From: Pseudonocardia autotrophica
GTDB lineage: Bacteria > Actinomycetota > Actinomycetes > Mycobacteriales > Pseudonocardiaceae
Length of the DNA stretch: 64,000 nt
Reading direction: 5' to 3'
Assembly (NCBI RefSeq): GCF_000717175.1
Contig: NZ_JNYD01000003.1
Span: 310,001 to 374,000 of the forward strand
Under the pieces are notes generated by a model, which saw only the letters and a program-made list of their open reading frames with translations, was not told where the DNA came from and made no database searches. Below are positions 41,333-49,325 of this stretch, piece by piece (within the stretch, counting starts at the first letter, position 1; each line of letters opens with the position of its first letter). The translations under genes and the position numbers were made by a program.

Positions 41333-41404
41333 GGGCGATTAGCTCAGGGGGAGAGCGCTTCGTTCACACCGAAGAGGTCACTGGTTCGATCCCAGTATCG
41401 CCCA
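41333..41404 (+). tRNA. tRNA-Val (anticodon CAC)
   Basis: The 72-nt cloverleaf has acceptor stem GGGCGAT/ATCGCCC, anticodon loop TTCACAC and T-loop TTCGATC. CCA is not encoded. The integrase gene ends 121 bp downstream of its 3' end, so this tRNA is the likely integration target of the adjoining element. Confidence 0.97.
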
Positions 41405-41410
41405 CTCGCC

Positions 41411-41458
41411 GAAGGCCCTGGTCAGGGCTCCGAACAGGAGCCCGAAGCCGGGGCCTTC
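41411..41458. terminator. Nested hairpin after tRNA-Val
   Basis: The outer arms GAAGGCCC (41411-41418) and GGGCCTTC (41451-41458) enclose an inner 7-bp stem GGGCTCC/GGAGCCC with loop GAACA. It sits between the tRNA and the integrase stop. It may terminate both, or be part of the integrase binding region. Confidence 0.65.
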
Positions 41459-41525
41459 GTCGTTGTCGAGGCCGTTTGACACACCTTTTGACAACAACGG
41501 GTGCGTCACCGCACCCGCGCCGGCG

Positions 41526-42716
41526 TCATCCGGCATCCGTCGAGCCCTCGATCTCGACCCCACCGAGCGCCGTCTCGATGCGCCCGACGGCGCTCGCCAG
41601 CTCGTCGTCGAAGACCTCGCTGTAGATACCGAGAGTGACGGTGATGTGGGAGTGCCCGAGGATCACCATCGCGTCCCGGGCCGGAACCCCAAGGCTCTTC
41701 AGCATCGTCGCAGCGGTGCGTCGGAGGTCGTGGAAGGCAATCTTCGGTAGCGCCGTCCCGGCGACGATGCGGTCGAATGAGCGCGACGCGTTGCGAGGTT
41801 CGATCGGCCTTCCGGTCCGGGTGGTGAAGACGTAGCCGGAGTCCTCCCACTCGGGGCCTGCGGCGAACCTCTGCTCCAGCTGTCGCTTCCGCTGCGCCTG
41901 CAGGGCTTTGCGGGTCGTCGGGACCAACGGCAGCATGCGCTCACCAGCCGCCGTCTTCACACGACCTCGGACAAGACGCCCTCCCACACGGACGAGGCTG
42001 GCCCGGACAATGATCTTCCCACGGTCGAAGTCGACGTCCTCCCAGCAGAGCGCGGCTATCTCACCGCGCCGCATCCCGTAGACCACGGCCAGCACGAAGA
42101 ACGTATGGAGAGCGTCCTGCACCGAGACGGCGAGGAACTGCCGCGCCTGCGCCGCGGTCCAGGCCGTCCGCCGTCGCCGGTCCGGCGTGGGCAGAGTCGT
42201 CAACAGGGCGACGTTCCGCCCTACGAGCTCCTCGCGCATCGCGCGCCCGAGCGCCGAGCTGAGAACCTCACGGATCATGCGAAGCGTCTGCGTGGAGCGC
42301 CCGTTCTCCTGCTGCCGGTTGAGGAACATCTGGACAGCGCTGACGGTCAGCTTCTCGAGCCGGTGCTTCCCGAGCCCCGGACGCAGGTACTGAACAACCA
42401 CTGAGCGGTACCGCGATGCCGTCGTCGGCCGCAGCTTCGGATCCACCACCTCCCGGAGCCAGTAGTCGAGGAACTCGGCGACCGTGGGGGAGCGGGTGGG
42501 CATGACCGATCCCGAGTTGACCTTCTGCGCGACCTCGGTCAGCTTGCCCGCAACCTCCGCCCGCGTCCTGCCATAGATCCACTTCCGGCCACGCGTCCCG
42601 TCCGGCTGATCCACCCACAGGGCCGCGGCGAACCGGCCGTCCGCCCTCTTCGTGATCGTGCCCTCACCGTTGCCCCGGCGGGTGCGCGTTCGCGCCGTGC
42701 GCTTCGGCGCGGTCAC
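41526..42716 (-). CDS. int: Tyrosine recombinase / phage-type integrase
   Basis: The 396-residue protein has an AP2-like/arm-binding N-terminus (RRGNGEGTITKRADGRFAAA), a SAM-like core-binding domain (TVAEFLDYWLREVV) and a catalytic domain. The catalytic residues are the first Arg in YGMRRGEIAAL, the HxxR box HDLRRTAATML, the His in LGHSHITVT and the nucleophile Tyr in LGIYSEV. It should integrate the element into tRNA-Val. Its GTG start overlaps the excisionase stop by 4 nt. Confidence 0.95.
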   Translation of the reverse strand: MTAPKRTARTRTRRGNGEGTITKRADGRFAAALWVDQPDGTRGRKWIYGRTRAEVAGKLTEVAQKVNSGSVMPTRSPTVAEFLDYWLREVVDPKLRPTTASRYRSVVVQYLRPGLGKHRLEKLTVSAVQMFLNRQQENGRSTQTLRMIREVLSSALGRAMREELVGRNVALLTTLPTPDRRRRTAWTAAQARQFLAVSVQDALHTFFVLAVVYGMRRGEIAALCWEDVDFDRGKIIVRASLVRVGGRLVRGRVKTAAGERMLPLVPTTRKALQAQRKRQLEQRFAAGPEWEDSGYVFTTRTGRPIEPRNASRSFDRIVAGTALPKIAFHDLRRTAATMLKSLGVPARDAMVILGHSHITVTLGIYSEVFDDELASAVGRIETALGGVEIEGSTDAG

Positions 42717-42898
42717 CGGGCCTCCTCACCGAGGAGGTTGTCGAGGTAGGCCTCCAGGTCGCGTGCTCGGACACGGTGGGAACGCCCGATGTGAACGCTC
42801 GGCAGTTCACCGGCCCAGATGAGCTGGTAGACGGACCAGCGAGACAGCTGGAGTCGTTCGGCGACCTGGGTGAGGGTCAGAAGGTCGGGTCCGGACAT
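42713..42898 (-). CDS. xis: Excisionase / MerR-like helix-turn-helix DNA-binding protein
   Basis: The 61-residue protein matches the short excisionase (helix 17) type: LLTLTQVAERLQLSRWSVYQLIWAGELPSV, read in parts, then HRVRARDLEAYLDNLL. It should bind att arms and favour excision by the adjacent integrase. The start ATG 42898 has AGAGGAGA upstream. A longer in-frame reading upstream is low-quality and not supported. Confidence 0.9.
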   Translation of the reverse strand: MSGPDLLTLTQVAERLQLSRWSVYQLIWAGELPSVHIGRSHRVRARDLEAYLDNLLGEEAR

Positions 42899-43453
42899 GG
42901 CGCGATCTCCTCTGCGACGGCGGGAAGTCGGCCGTGGGATCGCTGACGTGCGCCGAGCGACGCGGACCGACGCCCAGCAGAGTCGATGTCTATCGCGCAG
43001 AGCATGTGCAGGTTTGTGCAGCGTCGCCGGTGACCCGGACGCGCTGTGTCTCATCGCAATGGTCACTTGCTCGATCATCAGCATGGCGGGAGCCCCGACA
43101 ACCACTGCTCGGCGATCTGTGGACAACTCCCGGACGGAAGCGCCGGCTGGAAGCCCTCGACGACAGTGCGCCGCTCAGGGCCGCGGCGGGCCGAGAAGTG
43201 CTAGCGGACCCGCCTGCGGCGGGGCGGTGGGCCTGCCGGCCCTGGAGCTTGAGCACGCCTCCCTCAACGTCAAGGGCGCTCCGCTTCGCTGCGCGTCGCC
43301 TGCGGCGACAGCCCTTCGGGCTGCCCTGGACGTCGAGCCTCCGAGGCCGCGCGACCGCCGCTTCGCGGTGGCGGGGCAGACGCCCGCCACCCAGGACGGG
43401 CCGACAGACCCACCGCCTGTTCCTGCGCGACCAGCGACGGGAGGTCACCACCG
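42899..43453. other. Hairpin-rich non-coding region of the element
   Basis: This 555-bp stretch has no supported gene. It contains a perfect DnaA-type box (TTGTCCACA on the minus strand, 43118-43126) and a series of short GC hairpins with TTC or TGC loops between about 43190 and 43400, such as GTCGCC-TGC-GGCGAC at 43295-43309, AGCCC-TTC-GGGCT at 43310-43322 and ACCGC-CGCTTC-GCGGT at 43354-43369. It could be an origin, a regulatory leader or a structured RNA. Confidence 0.5.
43118..43126 (-). promoter_or_regulatory. DnaA-type box
   Basis: The minus strand reads TTGTCCACA, identical to the actinobacterial DnaA-box consensus. A second box lies at 44751. Single 9-mers can occur by chance, so a role in replicating the excised element is tentative. 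Confidence 0.4.
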
Positions 43454-43792
43454 ATGGGCGCTGTCGACCTCCCTCTCGCTCCCGCGCTGCTGACCCTGCG
43501 CGGCTTCGTCATCACGGTTCTGCGTGCCCAAGGCGCGCTGCGCGTCGCCGGGGAGTTCCTGCCCGGGATCGGCGTGGTCTCGATCGCGGAGTTCCAGGCC
43601 GCGATGCGTGCGGCGCGGACGGCGTGCCTGGCGAGTGACCGCAGTACCGCTGTCAGCGCGATCTCCGAGGTGCTCACGCCCGGGTGGCGGTCCTTCCGCA
43701 CGCCCGAGGCCCGCGCCCAGGCCATCGCCGACGCCCGGTCGCTCCTCGCGTTCGTCGAGACTCACGCCGAGCGGACTGCAGGTCCGCGATGA
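43454..43792 (+). CDS. Hypothetical protein of the mobile element
   Basis: The 112-residue protein is predicted to be soluble and mainly helical, with a region of short Ala-rich helices (VSIAEFQAAMRAARTACLAS). I recognise no family. The ATG follows GGGAGGTCACC, and the stop overlaps the next ATG (ATGA), so the two genes form a coupled pair downstream of the hairpin-rich region. Confidence 0.75.
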   Translation: MGAVDLPLAPALLTLRGFVITVLRAQGALRVAGEFLPGIGVVSIAEFQAAMRAARTACLASDRSTAVSAISEVLTPGWRSFRTPEARAQAIADARSLLAFVETHAERTAGPR

Positions 43793-44589
43793 ACGACCGG
43801 GAGGAGGCCGACGCCCGGACGGTGGCGGCGCGGCTGGCGGAGATCGCCGATCTGGTCGAGCGGGGGGCGCTGCGCGAGGCCCGCCGCCGCACCGCGCGGA
43901 TCCTCGCCGACACCGACGAGCCGACCCAGCTCCTGCTCGCGCAGTGCCTCCAGGCGCTGGAGCGGCACCCGAGCGTGCGCGTGTCACAGCTGCGCCACCT
44001 GTGGCGGATCAGCGACGACGACGGCCGCGCCATCGTCGAGGCCTGCGCACCCCGACACGACCAGCTCCCCACTCGTCCGAACCACCGGGATGATGCCGAG
44101 CTCCGGGACAAGGTCCGACAAGCCCCACGCGATCTCCCCACCCGCTGGACCACCCCGACCGCGCGGCGGAACCGTCGACCGGGGGACGCGGACACGGCGG
44201 CGGGCCGGTACTTCGCCGACCGGGTCGAGCCGGAGCAGGACCGCGACGACCGCGACGATCCGATGCCGTTGGACTACGACCGCTCCGCCCTGCCGCCGCT
44301 GCGCGGCCTGCCCTGCGTGGTCTGCCGCACCGAGCGCTCCTCCCGCGACCAGCACCGCCGCACCGACGACGGTCTCTGCGAGGACTGCCGCGACAGCGGC
44401 CGCCCCGGCATCTCCCCGCCGCCTGCTCCCGCGACCCGCGAGTCGTGGGTCATCGCCCGCTGCCGCTATGTCGCGGACACGTCGGCGACGCCGGCGGAGT
44501 GCCGCGCGCGGCTGCGCGCGGACTGGCGCCACCTCGCCCGCCACGACCGGGCGACCATGACCGCATGGGTGGCAGCCCAGACCACCTGA
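43789..44589 (+). CDS. Hypothetical protein with C4 zinc-binding motif
   Basis: The 266-residue protein has a helical N-terminal half (REEADARTVAARLAEIADLV and a Arg-rich repeat-like helix), a disordered Arg/Asp-rich middle, and a likely zinc ribbon CVVCRTERSS...CEDCRDSG near residues 187-208. A C-terminal helical segment follows. The motif suggests nucleic-acid or protein binding. It is coupled to the gene before it by a 4-nt overlap. No specific family is recognised. Confidence 0.75.
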   Translation: MNDREEADARTVAARLAEIADLVERGALREARRRTARILADTDEPTQLLLAQCLQALERHPSVRVSQLRHLWRISDDDGRAIVEACAPRHDQLPTRPNHRDDAELRDKVRQAPRDLPTRWTTPTARRNRRPGDADTAAGRYFADRVEPEQDRDDRDDPMPLDYDRSALPPLRGLPCVVCRTERSSRDQHRRTDDGLCEDCRDSGRPGISPPPAPATRESWVIARCRYVADTSATPAECRARLRADWRHLARHDRATMTAWVAAQTT

Positions 44590-44652
44590 ACCGATCACTG
44601 CGCCGGCCCACGCGTCCTCGTGCACCCCAGGAGAGTCGGCGGAGCAAGATAC

Positions 44653-44682
44653 GTCGACGGTGTCCTTCGGACGACCGTCGAC
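44653..44682. repeat. Inverted repeat upstream of the mobilisation genes
   Basis: Arms of 13 bp (44653-44665) and 13 paired bases plus one bulge (44669-44682) are separated by a 3-nt loop. It could be a terminator for the gene ending at 44589 or the structure recognised by a relaxase. Confidence 0.6.
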
Positions 44683-44750
44683 GGCGAGGGTGTCGTGAAC
44701 CAGGGGGTTCCCGACGTCGGCTGCGCCGGGCTCAGAGCCACACGGCGGAG

Positions 44751-44759
44751 TTATCCACA
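44751..44759 (+). promoter_or_regulatory. DnaA-type box
   Basis: TTATCCACA is the classical DnaA-box sequence. It lies in an AT-richer patch between the two coding blocks of the element. Function is not demonstrated. Confidence 0.35.
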
Positions 44760-44923
44760 GATCGCCGAATGTGTCTTCCGTCGTCGGTGGACGGGTTGTT
44801 GTCCTGGTGGTGGGGCCGGGCGCGACCCGGCCTCGTGACGATTCGGTTGTTCGAGACGGCCCCGGCCGGGTGCAGGAACACCTGGCCGGGACCTGACCGC
44901 CCCTGCAGTGACAGGAGACGGCT

Positions 44924-45133
44924 GTGGCTCACCCTTCCATGCCCTCATCCGGCGACGATGAATCTGCGCGAGTTCGTCGCGGTCGTCGTCGACGCTCGCG
45001 GCGTCGCCGCGGCGTGCACTGGCTCCCTCGTCGTCCGCGGCATCGATGGGTCCGACCGCCAATAGCGGTGGTCTTCCTGCTCGTCGCGGCGGTGGTCGCT
45101 GTCGTGGCGGTCGTCCTCGTGCTCCACTGCTGA
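44924..45133 (+). CDS. Small membrane protein of the mobile element
   Basis: The 69-residue reading starts at GTG 44924 after a good ribosome binding site (ACAGGAGACGG). It has a strongly basic middle (RRGRRRRSRRRRG) and one C-terminal membrane helix (AVVFLLVAAVVAVVAVVLVL). No family is recognised. It lies between the candidate oriT and mobC; a role in transfer is only suggested by position. Confidence 0.55.
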   Translation: MAHPSMPSSGDDESARVRRGRRRRSRRRRGVHWLPRRPRHRWVRPPIAVVFLLVAAVVAVVAVVLVLHC

Positions 45134-45159
45134 GCACGATTTCCGCACACCTCGTGCCG

Positions 45160-45516
45160 ATGCTGGCGGAGGTGATCTCTCGTCGTCGGCGCAGCCCGGA
45201 CCCCGCTCGGCGGACGGCTGCGTTGCGGGTGCGGTTCACCGACGCTGAGCGCGACCTCATCCGCGCGGCCGCGGCTGCGGCGGGGGTCACGGCGGCGACG
45301 TGGATCGGGGAGCTGGTGACGGCGACCCTGCGCGGCGAGCTCGACGAGCCGACGGCCGAGCTGCGGGAGCTGCTCACCGCGCGCGCCGCGGTCGTCGAGT
45401 TGGCGGGCCGGATGCCGGGTGGCGAGCTGGTAGCGCTGCCGGAGGCGGTGGCCGCGTGCCGCCGGATCGACGAGGCCGCCGCGGCGGTGATGGACGGACT
45501 GCGGCGGCCTCGGTGA
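45160..45516 (+). CDS. MobC-like mobilisation accessory protein
   Basis: The protein, about 118 residues, has a ribbon-helix-helix-type start (TAALRVRFTDAERDLIRAAA) followed by a helical region, the layout of MobC/relaxosome accessory proteins that bind oriT and help the relaxase. Its stop overlaps the relaxase start (GTGA), as is usual for mobC-mobA pairs. The start among GTG 45154, ATG 45160 and GTG 45172 is uncertain; I use the ATG. Confidence 0.8.
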   Translation: MLAEVISRRRRSPDPARRTAALRVRFTDAERDLIRAAAAAAGVTAATWIGELVTATLRGELDEPTAELRELLTARAAVVELAGRMPGGELVALPEAVAACRRIDEAAAAVMDGLRRPR

Positions 45517-46880
45517 TCACGAAGGTGGTGCACGGCTGGCGCCCGGCGGGTCTACTGGCCTATCTGTTGGGGCCGGGGATCGCGGAGGTGCATCGCAACC
45601 CCCGGGTGATCGCCTCGTGGGACGGTCTGGATGCGGGGTGGCAGCCGGCGTCGACCGGGCCGGGGGAGTGGGACCTCGAGCTCGGCCCTCTGGCCGATGC
45701 GCTCCATCAGCCTGTCGTGGCCGCTGGGCTGCCGCTGCGTCCACCCCCGGAGGGTGGGCGCGGCTATGTCTGGCACTGCTCGGTGCGGCTCGCCGCCGCC
45801 GACGCGCGCCTGCCCGACGCACAGTGGGCGGAGATCGCGCGCGAGCTGCTGCGCGACGCGGGGATCATCGACCCCACCGACGGGTTCGGGCCGCGCTGGG
45901 TGGCGGTCCGGCACGCCGAGGACCACATCCACATCGCCGCCGTACTCGTGCGACAGGACAACGGCGCGCGGATCTGGCCGCGCAACGACTTCGCCCGGCT
46001 ACGCGACAGCGCCCGACGTATCGAGGCGCGGCTGGGGCTGACCCCGACCGGCCCGGCCGCGGGCGGTGGCGCGTCAGCGCCGACCCGTGGGGAGCTGGCC
46101 AAAGCGGCGCGCGAGGAGCGGCTGCCCGTCCGGGCGGCGCTGCGTGCTGCGGTCCGGCGGGCGGCCCTTGGGGCCGATGACGTGGCGTCGTTCGTCGAGC
46201 GCCTCGAGACGGCGGGCCTGGAGGTGAAGCTGCGCCGCGGCCCGTCGGGCGACGTGCTCGGCTACTCGGTCGGCCAGCCCGCGGATCTGCTCGCCTCCGG
46301 CGACGTCGTGTTTTACAGCGGCAGCAAGCTCGCCCCCGACCTGTCCCTGCCGCGGCTGCAACGCAGGTGGGCCTCCACCGCAGGTCTGCAGAGCAGCCGG
46401 TCCTCCGGCACCCGAGTCCTGACGCGGGCGACCCGCCTCGTCGTCGTGGGACACCAGGTCGACGCGATCCAGCACGGCGCCGCGGACCTCGTCACCGCAC
46501 TGGCGAGCACGGCCCCGGCCGCGGACCGACAGCAGTGGCACCAGGCGGCGGACCTCGCGCACCAACTCGCGCCGCGCACCGGCGGGCCGTCGACGGCAGG
46601 CACTGAGCTGCGTGTGTTGGCGCGGAGCCTGATGCGGCACCGCGGGTTCGCGTCGTGGGACGAGGTCGGCGCAGCGGCGTTCGCGGCCGCCATGGCACAC
46701 CTGTTCGTCGAGCTCGCCGAGCTCCAGCAGCGCCGCGCGCAGACCCGTGCCGAGCTCGCGCACCGCGCCCGGCTCGCCGCCGACCTCGCCGAGCGGATCG
46801 CCGCGCTGCCGATCCCGCAGGCCAGGCGGGCGGCGAACGTGCAGCACGAGGCTGCACGAACTCGTGCACGCGCCCGATGA
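45513..46880 (+). CDS. Relaxase / mobilisation nuclease
   Basis: The 455-residue protein has the relaxase N-terminal domain with the three-His metal motif HAEDHIHIAAV and an upstream YVWHCSVRLA strand. The nucleophile Tyr is not certain from sequence; the Tyr near LLAYLLGPG at the start is a candidate. It should nick oriT and lead the strand into a recipient. A C-terminal helical region of about 200 residues follows, ending in a basic coiled coil (QQRRAQTRAELAHRARLAADL). The element has no visible type IV secretion genes, so it is probably mobilisable rather than self-conjugative. Confidence 0.88.
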   Translation: MITKVVHGWRPAGLLAYLLGPGIAEVHRNPRVIASWDGLDAGWQPASTGPGEWDLELGPLADALHQPVVAAGLPLRPPPEGGRGYVWHCSVRLAAADARLPDAQWAEIARELLRDAGIIDPTDGFGPRWVAVRHAEDHIHIAAVLVRQDNGARIWPRNDFARLRDSARRIEARLGLTPTGPAAGGGASAPTRGELAKAAREERLPVRAALRAAVRRAALGADDVASFVERLETAGLEVKLRRGPSGDVLGYSVGQPADLLASGDVVFYSGSKLAPDLSLPRLQRRWASTAGLQSSRSSGTRVLTRATRLVVVGHQVDAIQHGAADLVTALASTAPAADRQQWHQAADLAHQLAPRTGGPSTAGTELRVLARSLMRHRGFASWDEVGAAAFAAAMAHLFVELAELQQRRAQTRAELAHRARLAADLAERIAALPIPQARRAANVQHEAARTRARAR

Positions 46881-46941
46881 CGATCACCGACGAGGGTCGA
46901 GCGGAGGTGAGGGGTGCGATGTCGGTCGGCGCCGAAGGGCG

Positions 46942-47556
46942 ATGAGTACGCGGCCCACGCAGGCCGTCATCGCCGTGCTGCGGATGTCCGGGGTCCAGGA
47001 CGTCCAGATCGACTCCAGCCACCCACACACCGACGATGCCGCCGTCGTCGTCCGGGTGGGCAAGTCGCTTCTCTACCTGCACGAGCTGCGCACCGCGGAG
47101 CACCTGGCCGAGCCCTGGACCGAGGCGGCGAAGCTCATCAAGTCGCTCCCGATGTTCTCGGCCCGAGACGCGGTCAAGCCCATCGAGGGCATGCCCGACC
47201 CCGCCGTGATCACCCACGCGTCAGGGAAGCCGATCTGCCAGGTCAACGCGGTCAACGACCGCGGCGGCCAGCCCTTCCTGCGCGTACAGCTGGGTCGCCT
47301 CATCTACGAGGTCCGCGACCAGCACGCACTCGTCAGCTGCATGGAGACCTTTCGCGACGCGCGAACCATGGCCAGGCTGGTGTTCAAGCCGAAACGCGCA
47401 ACGGCGAGAAACACCGAGCCCGTCCGAGCCGCCACCGAGGCACTCGGCCCGCCGACCGACGCCGCTCCGAAACGCGCCACGTCACCACGAACGAGACCGA
47501 GGACCACCCAGCCCGACGCACGACAGCCGCACCGCGACCGAAGGCAGACACCATGA
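46942..47556 (+). CDS. Hypothetical protein of the mobile element
   Basis: The 204-residue protein has a folded N-terminal part with strands such as DDAAVVVRVGKSLLYLHEL and PFLRVQLGRLIYEVRDQ, followed by a basic disordered tail from about residue 145. No family is recognised. It begins 61 bp after the relaxase stop, and its stop overlaps the next gene (ATGA), so these genes look co-transcribed with the mobilisation genes. Confidence 0.72.
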   Translation: MSTRPTQAVIAVLRMSGVQDVQIDSSHPHTDDAAVVVRVGKSLLYLHELRTAEHLAEPWTEAAKLIKSLPMFSARDAVKPIEGMPDPAVITHASGKPICQVNAVNDRGGQPFLRVQLGRLIYEVRDQHALVSCMETFRDARTMARLVFKPKRATARNTEPVRAATEALGPPTDAAPKRATSPRTRPRTTQPDARQPHRDRRQTP

Positions 47557-48284
47557 CCGGACCGGACTACCCGCTGCTCGCCATCCCAGGCCACGATCTG
47601 TTCCAGCTGGCCCACGTCGCCGCCTTCATCGCCGACCGCCTCCACCGCCAGGAGGGGGCGGTCGACGCGCACGACCGCGACGGGCGCCGCCGGGCCGCGC
47701 GAGACGTCCACGCGGGCCGTGCGGCGTTCGCGAAGCTCATCGGCAACCCGGACGCCAGGAGCGGCGCGGTGCCGCGGCCTCTCGACCGGGCGACCTACGA
47801 GCAGGCCGAGGGCCTTGCCGCGCGTGGCGAGAGCCGGACCGCCGTGGTGGTCTCGCTCGCGCCACTCGGCCGGACGACCTGGGCGGTCGTCGGGCAGGCC
47901 CCAGGGGTCGGGCAGCTCGGAGCCGAGGTCCCCAGCCGCGACGTGGCCGAGGCCGTCGCCCAGCAGATCCGCAGCGGCCCGAGGCAGGACCTCCTGCCGT
48001 GGCTGGTGTCGAAGGAGCCACTCGGGCTGGGAATGGACCGATGGGGCACGGCCGACGAGGACGCCGCGGTGCAGTCGCTCGACACGTCGGTCCCGCGGGA
48101 GGCCGCGGTCGCCGTCGCCCTCGGTGCCTCGCCATCGCCGACAGCGACTGCAGCCGCCTCCGCCGCCACCCGAGCGGCCGCGCCGCCGCAGGAGGCCGAC
48201 GCCGTACCCGTTCAGACCGACCTGCCAGTCCGCTCCGCCTCGGTCATGACGCCAACGAACACAGCGCCGCGTATCCAGCGGTAG
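47553..48284 (+). CDS. Hypothetical protein of the mobile element
   Basis: The 243-residue protein has a soluble N-terminal domain of about 170 residues (DLFQLAHVAAFIADRLHRQEG, then RTAVVVSLAPLGRTTWAVVG) and an Ala/Pro/Thr-rich disordered tail. I recognise no motif. The 4-nt overlap with the preceding gene and the shared architecture (folded part plus disordered tail) suggest the pair work together. Confidence 0.72.
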   Translation: MTGPDYPLLAIPGHDLFQLAHVAAFIADRLHRQEGAVDAHDRDGRRRAARDVHAGRAAFAKLIGNPDARSGAVPRPLDRATYEQAEGLAARGESRTAVVVSLAPLGRTTWAVVGQAPGVGQLGAEVPSRDVAEAVAQQIRSGPRQDLLPWLVSKEPLGLGMDRWGTADEDAAVQSLDTSVPREAAVAVALGASPSPTATAAASAATRAAAPPQEADAVPVQTDLPVRSASVMTPTNTAPRIQR

Positions 48285-48357
48285 CCGACGAGCCGCGAAC
48301 GGGTGGACGTGCCGCACCTCTCCGCATCGTGGCCTCGTGCTCGGCGTTGCAGTCGAT

Positions 48358-48531
48358 ATGAGCGACTCCGAGGAGAGCCCGACCGTGCGGAGCCGCTTGG
48401 CGGTCTTCCTTTCGGACGAGCGCGTTGCAGGACACCTCGAGCGCAAGGTCATCATGCTCGACGGTGAGGTCGTCACCGACCTGGACCAGCCCGCGCCGAT
48501 GCATCATCGGCTGATCTTCGGCGGCTCGTGA
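48358..48531 (+). CDS. Small hypothetical protein
   Basis: The reading from ATG 48358 encodes about 57 residues (MSDSEESPTVRSRLAVFLSDE at the start, LIFGGS at the end). It is acidic at the N-terminus and probably soluble. Codon use is that of the surrounding genes, but there is no clear ribosome binding site. I cannot exclude a chance reading. Confidence 0.4.
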   Translation: MSDSEESPTVRSRLAVFLSDERVAGHLERKVIMLDGEVVTDLDQPAPMHHRLIFGGS

Positions 48532-48582
48532 CGTGTCGGCCACGGGCTAGCGTTCGAACATACGTTCGCCTACGGTTGTCCG

Positions 48583-48942
48583 GTGTCGGAGCTCGAGGAA
48601 CTGCTGCTCTCCACCGCTCCGGGGATCTATGTGCGGCCTCAGGTGTCGGTGTGGGTCAAGCTGGCAGGGGTGCTGAACGAGGGGCGCCGCGGAGTTCCCG
48701 TGCATGAGCCCAGCGGTGGCCTGCAGGTCGGTCAGGAGGTGCCGGGCAAGCTGTTGGCCTGGGTGCGGACGGACTGGAAGGGCTGGGTCGCGATCGTCGA
48801 TGTGGCGCTCCGCTTCGAAGGCGGCCAACAGGCCTGGTGCCGGATGCTCGTCCCGGGGTCCGCTCTCACCAAGGACTCGTTGATGTACCGGCGCAAGCTG
48901 GAGGGCAAGACTTCGAACCGGCCGACTTTGCGCCAGCGCTGA
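48583..48942 (+). CDS. Hypothetical protein of the mobile element
   Basis: The 119-residue protein starts at GTG 48583 and is probably a small beta-rich domain (PQVSVWVKLAGVLNEGRRGV and GKLLAWVRTDWKGWVAIVDVALRF). No family is recognised. The GC content begins to fall after its stop. It may be a late accessory gene of the element. Confidence 0.6.
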   Translation: MSELEELLLSTAPGIYVRPQVSVWVKLAGVLNEGRRGVPVHEPSGGLQVGQEVPGKLLAWVRTDWKGWVAIVDVALRFEGGQQAWCRMLVPGSALTKDSLMYRRKLEGKTSNRPTLRQR

Positions 48943-49325
48943 CAGGTTGTAGATGCCACGGATGCGGCAATTCTCCGGGCTCGACTGCAACGATTGTTTC
49001 CGCTTGGTCGGATGGGTATAAGAGTTCGAGCCGATTCGAGACCTTCTTCGATGCTGTTCCAGAGTCTCCAGGCGCTGTCCGCGCGCGTCAGGGTAGCCCT
49101 GTTGGCGCTCGTGCCAGCTCTAACGAACTCTCGTGGCGTGGAATACGGGGACGAGCCGGTTGAGGAACGCAGGCGAAGCGCAAGAACATCATCGACGCGT
49201 TGGCCGCCGTGCGGAACAAGTGCGGGTCGGACCACCGTCTCGGGGACCTGCGAGAACTGCGCCCGGCAGGTTGGCTGCGTCAGCGGGAACCCCTTCAAGC
49301 TGCTCGGCGGATCACTCTTCACTCC
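48943..49325. other. Degraded region before the Nudix pseudogene
   Basis: The 383 bp have no convincing gene. Short readings such as RKNIIDALAAVRNKCGSDH lead into the Nudix remnant in one frame and look like eroded coding sequence. GC content is visibly lower than in the core chromosome. Confidence 0.4.

Larger units (their letters stand above)
44590..44923. other. Non-coding region with hairpin and DnaA-type box (oriT candidate)
   Basis: The 334 bp carry no supported gene. A hairpin at 44653-44682 pairs GTCGACGGT-GTCC with GGAC-ACCGTCGAC through a single bulged G and a TTC loop. A perfect TTATCCACA box sits at 44751-44759. The region lies just upstream of the mobilisation genes, the usual place for an origin of transfer. 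Confidence 0.45.

Noticed and set aside
43190..43400. CRISPR array
   Set aside because: The hairpins differ from one another and there is no regular repeat-spacer periodicity; no cas genes are present.
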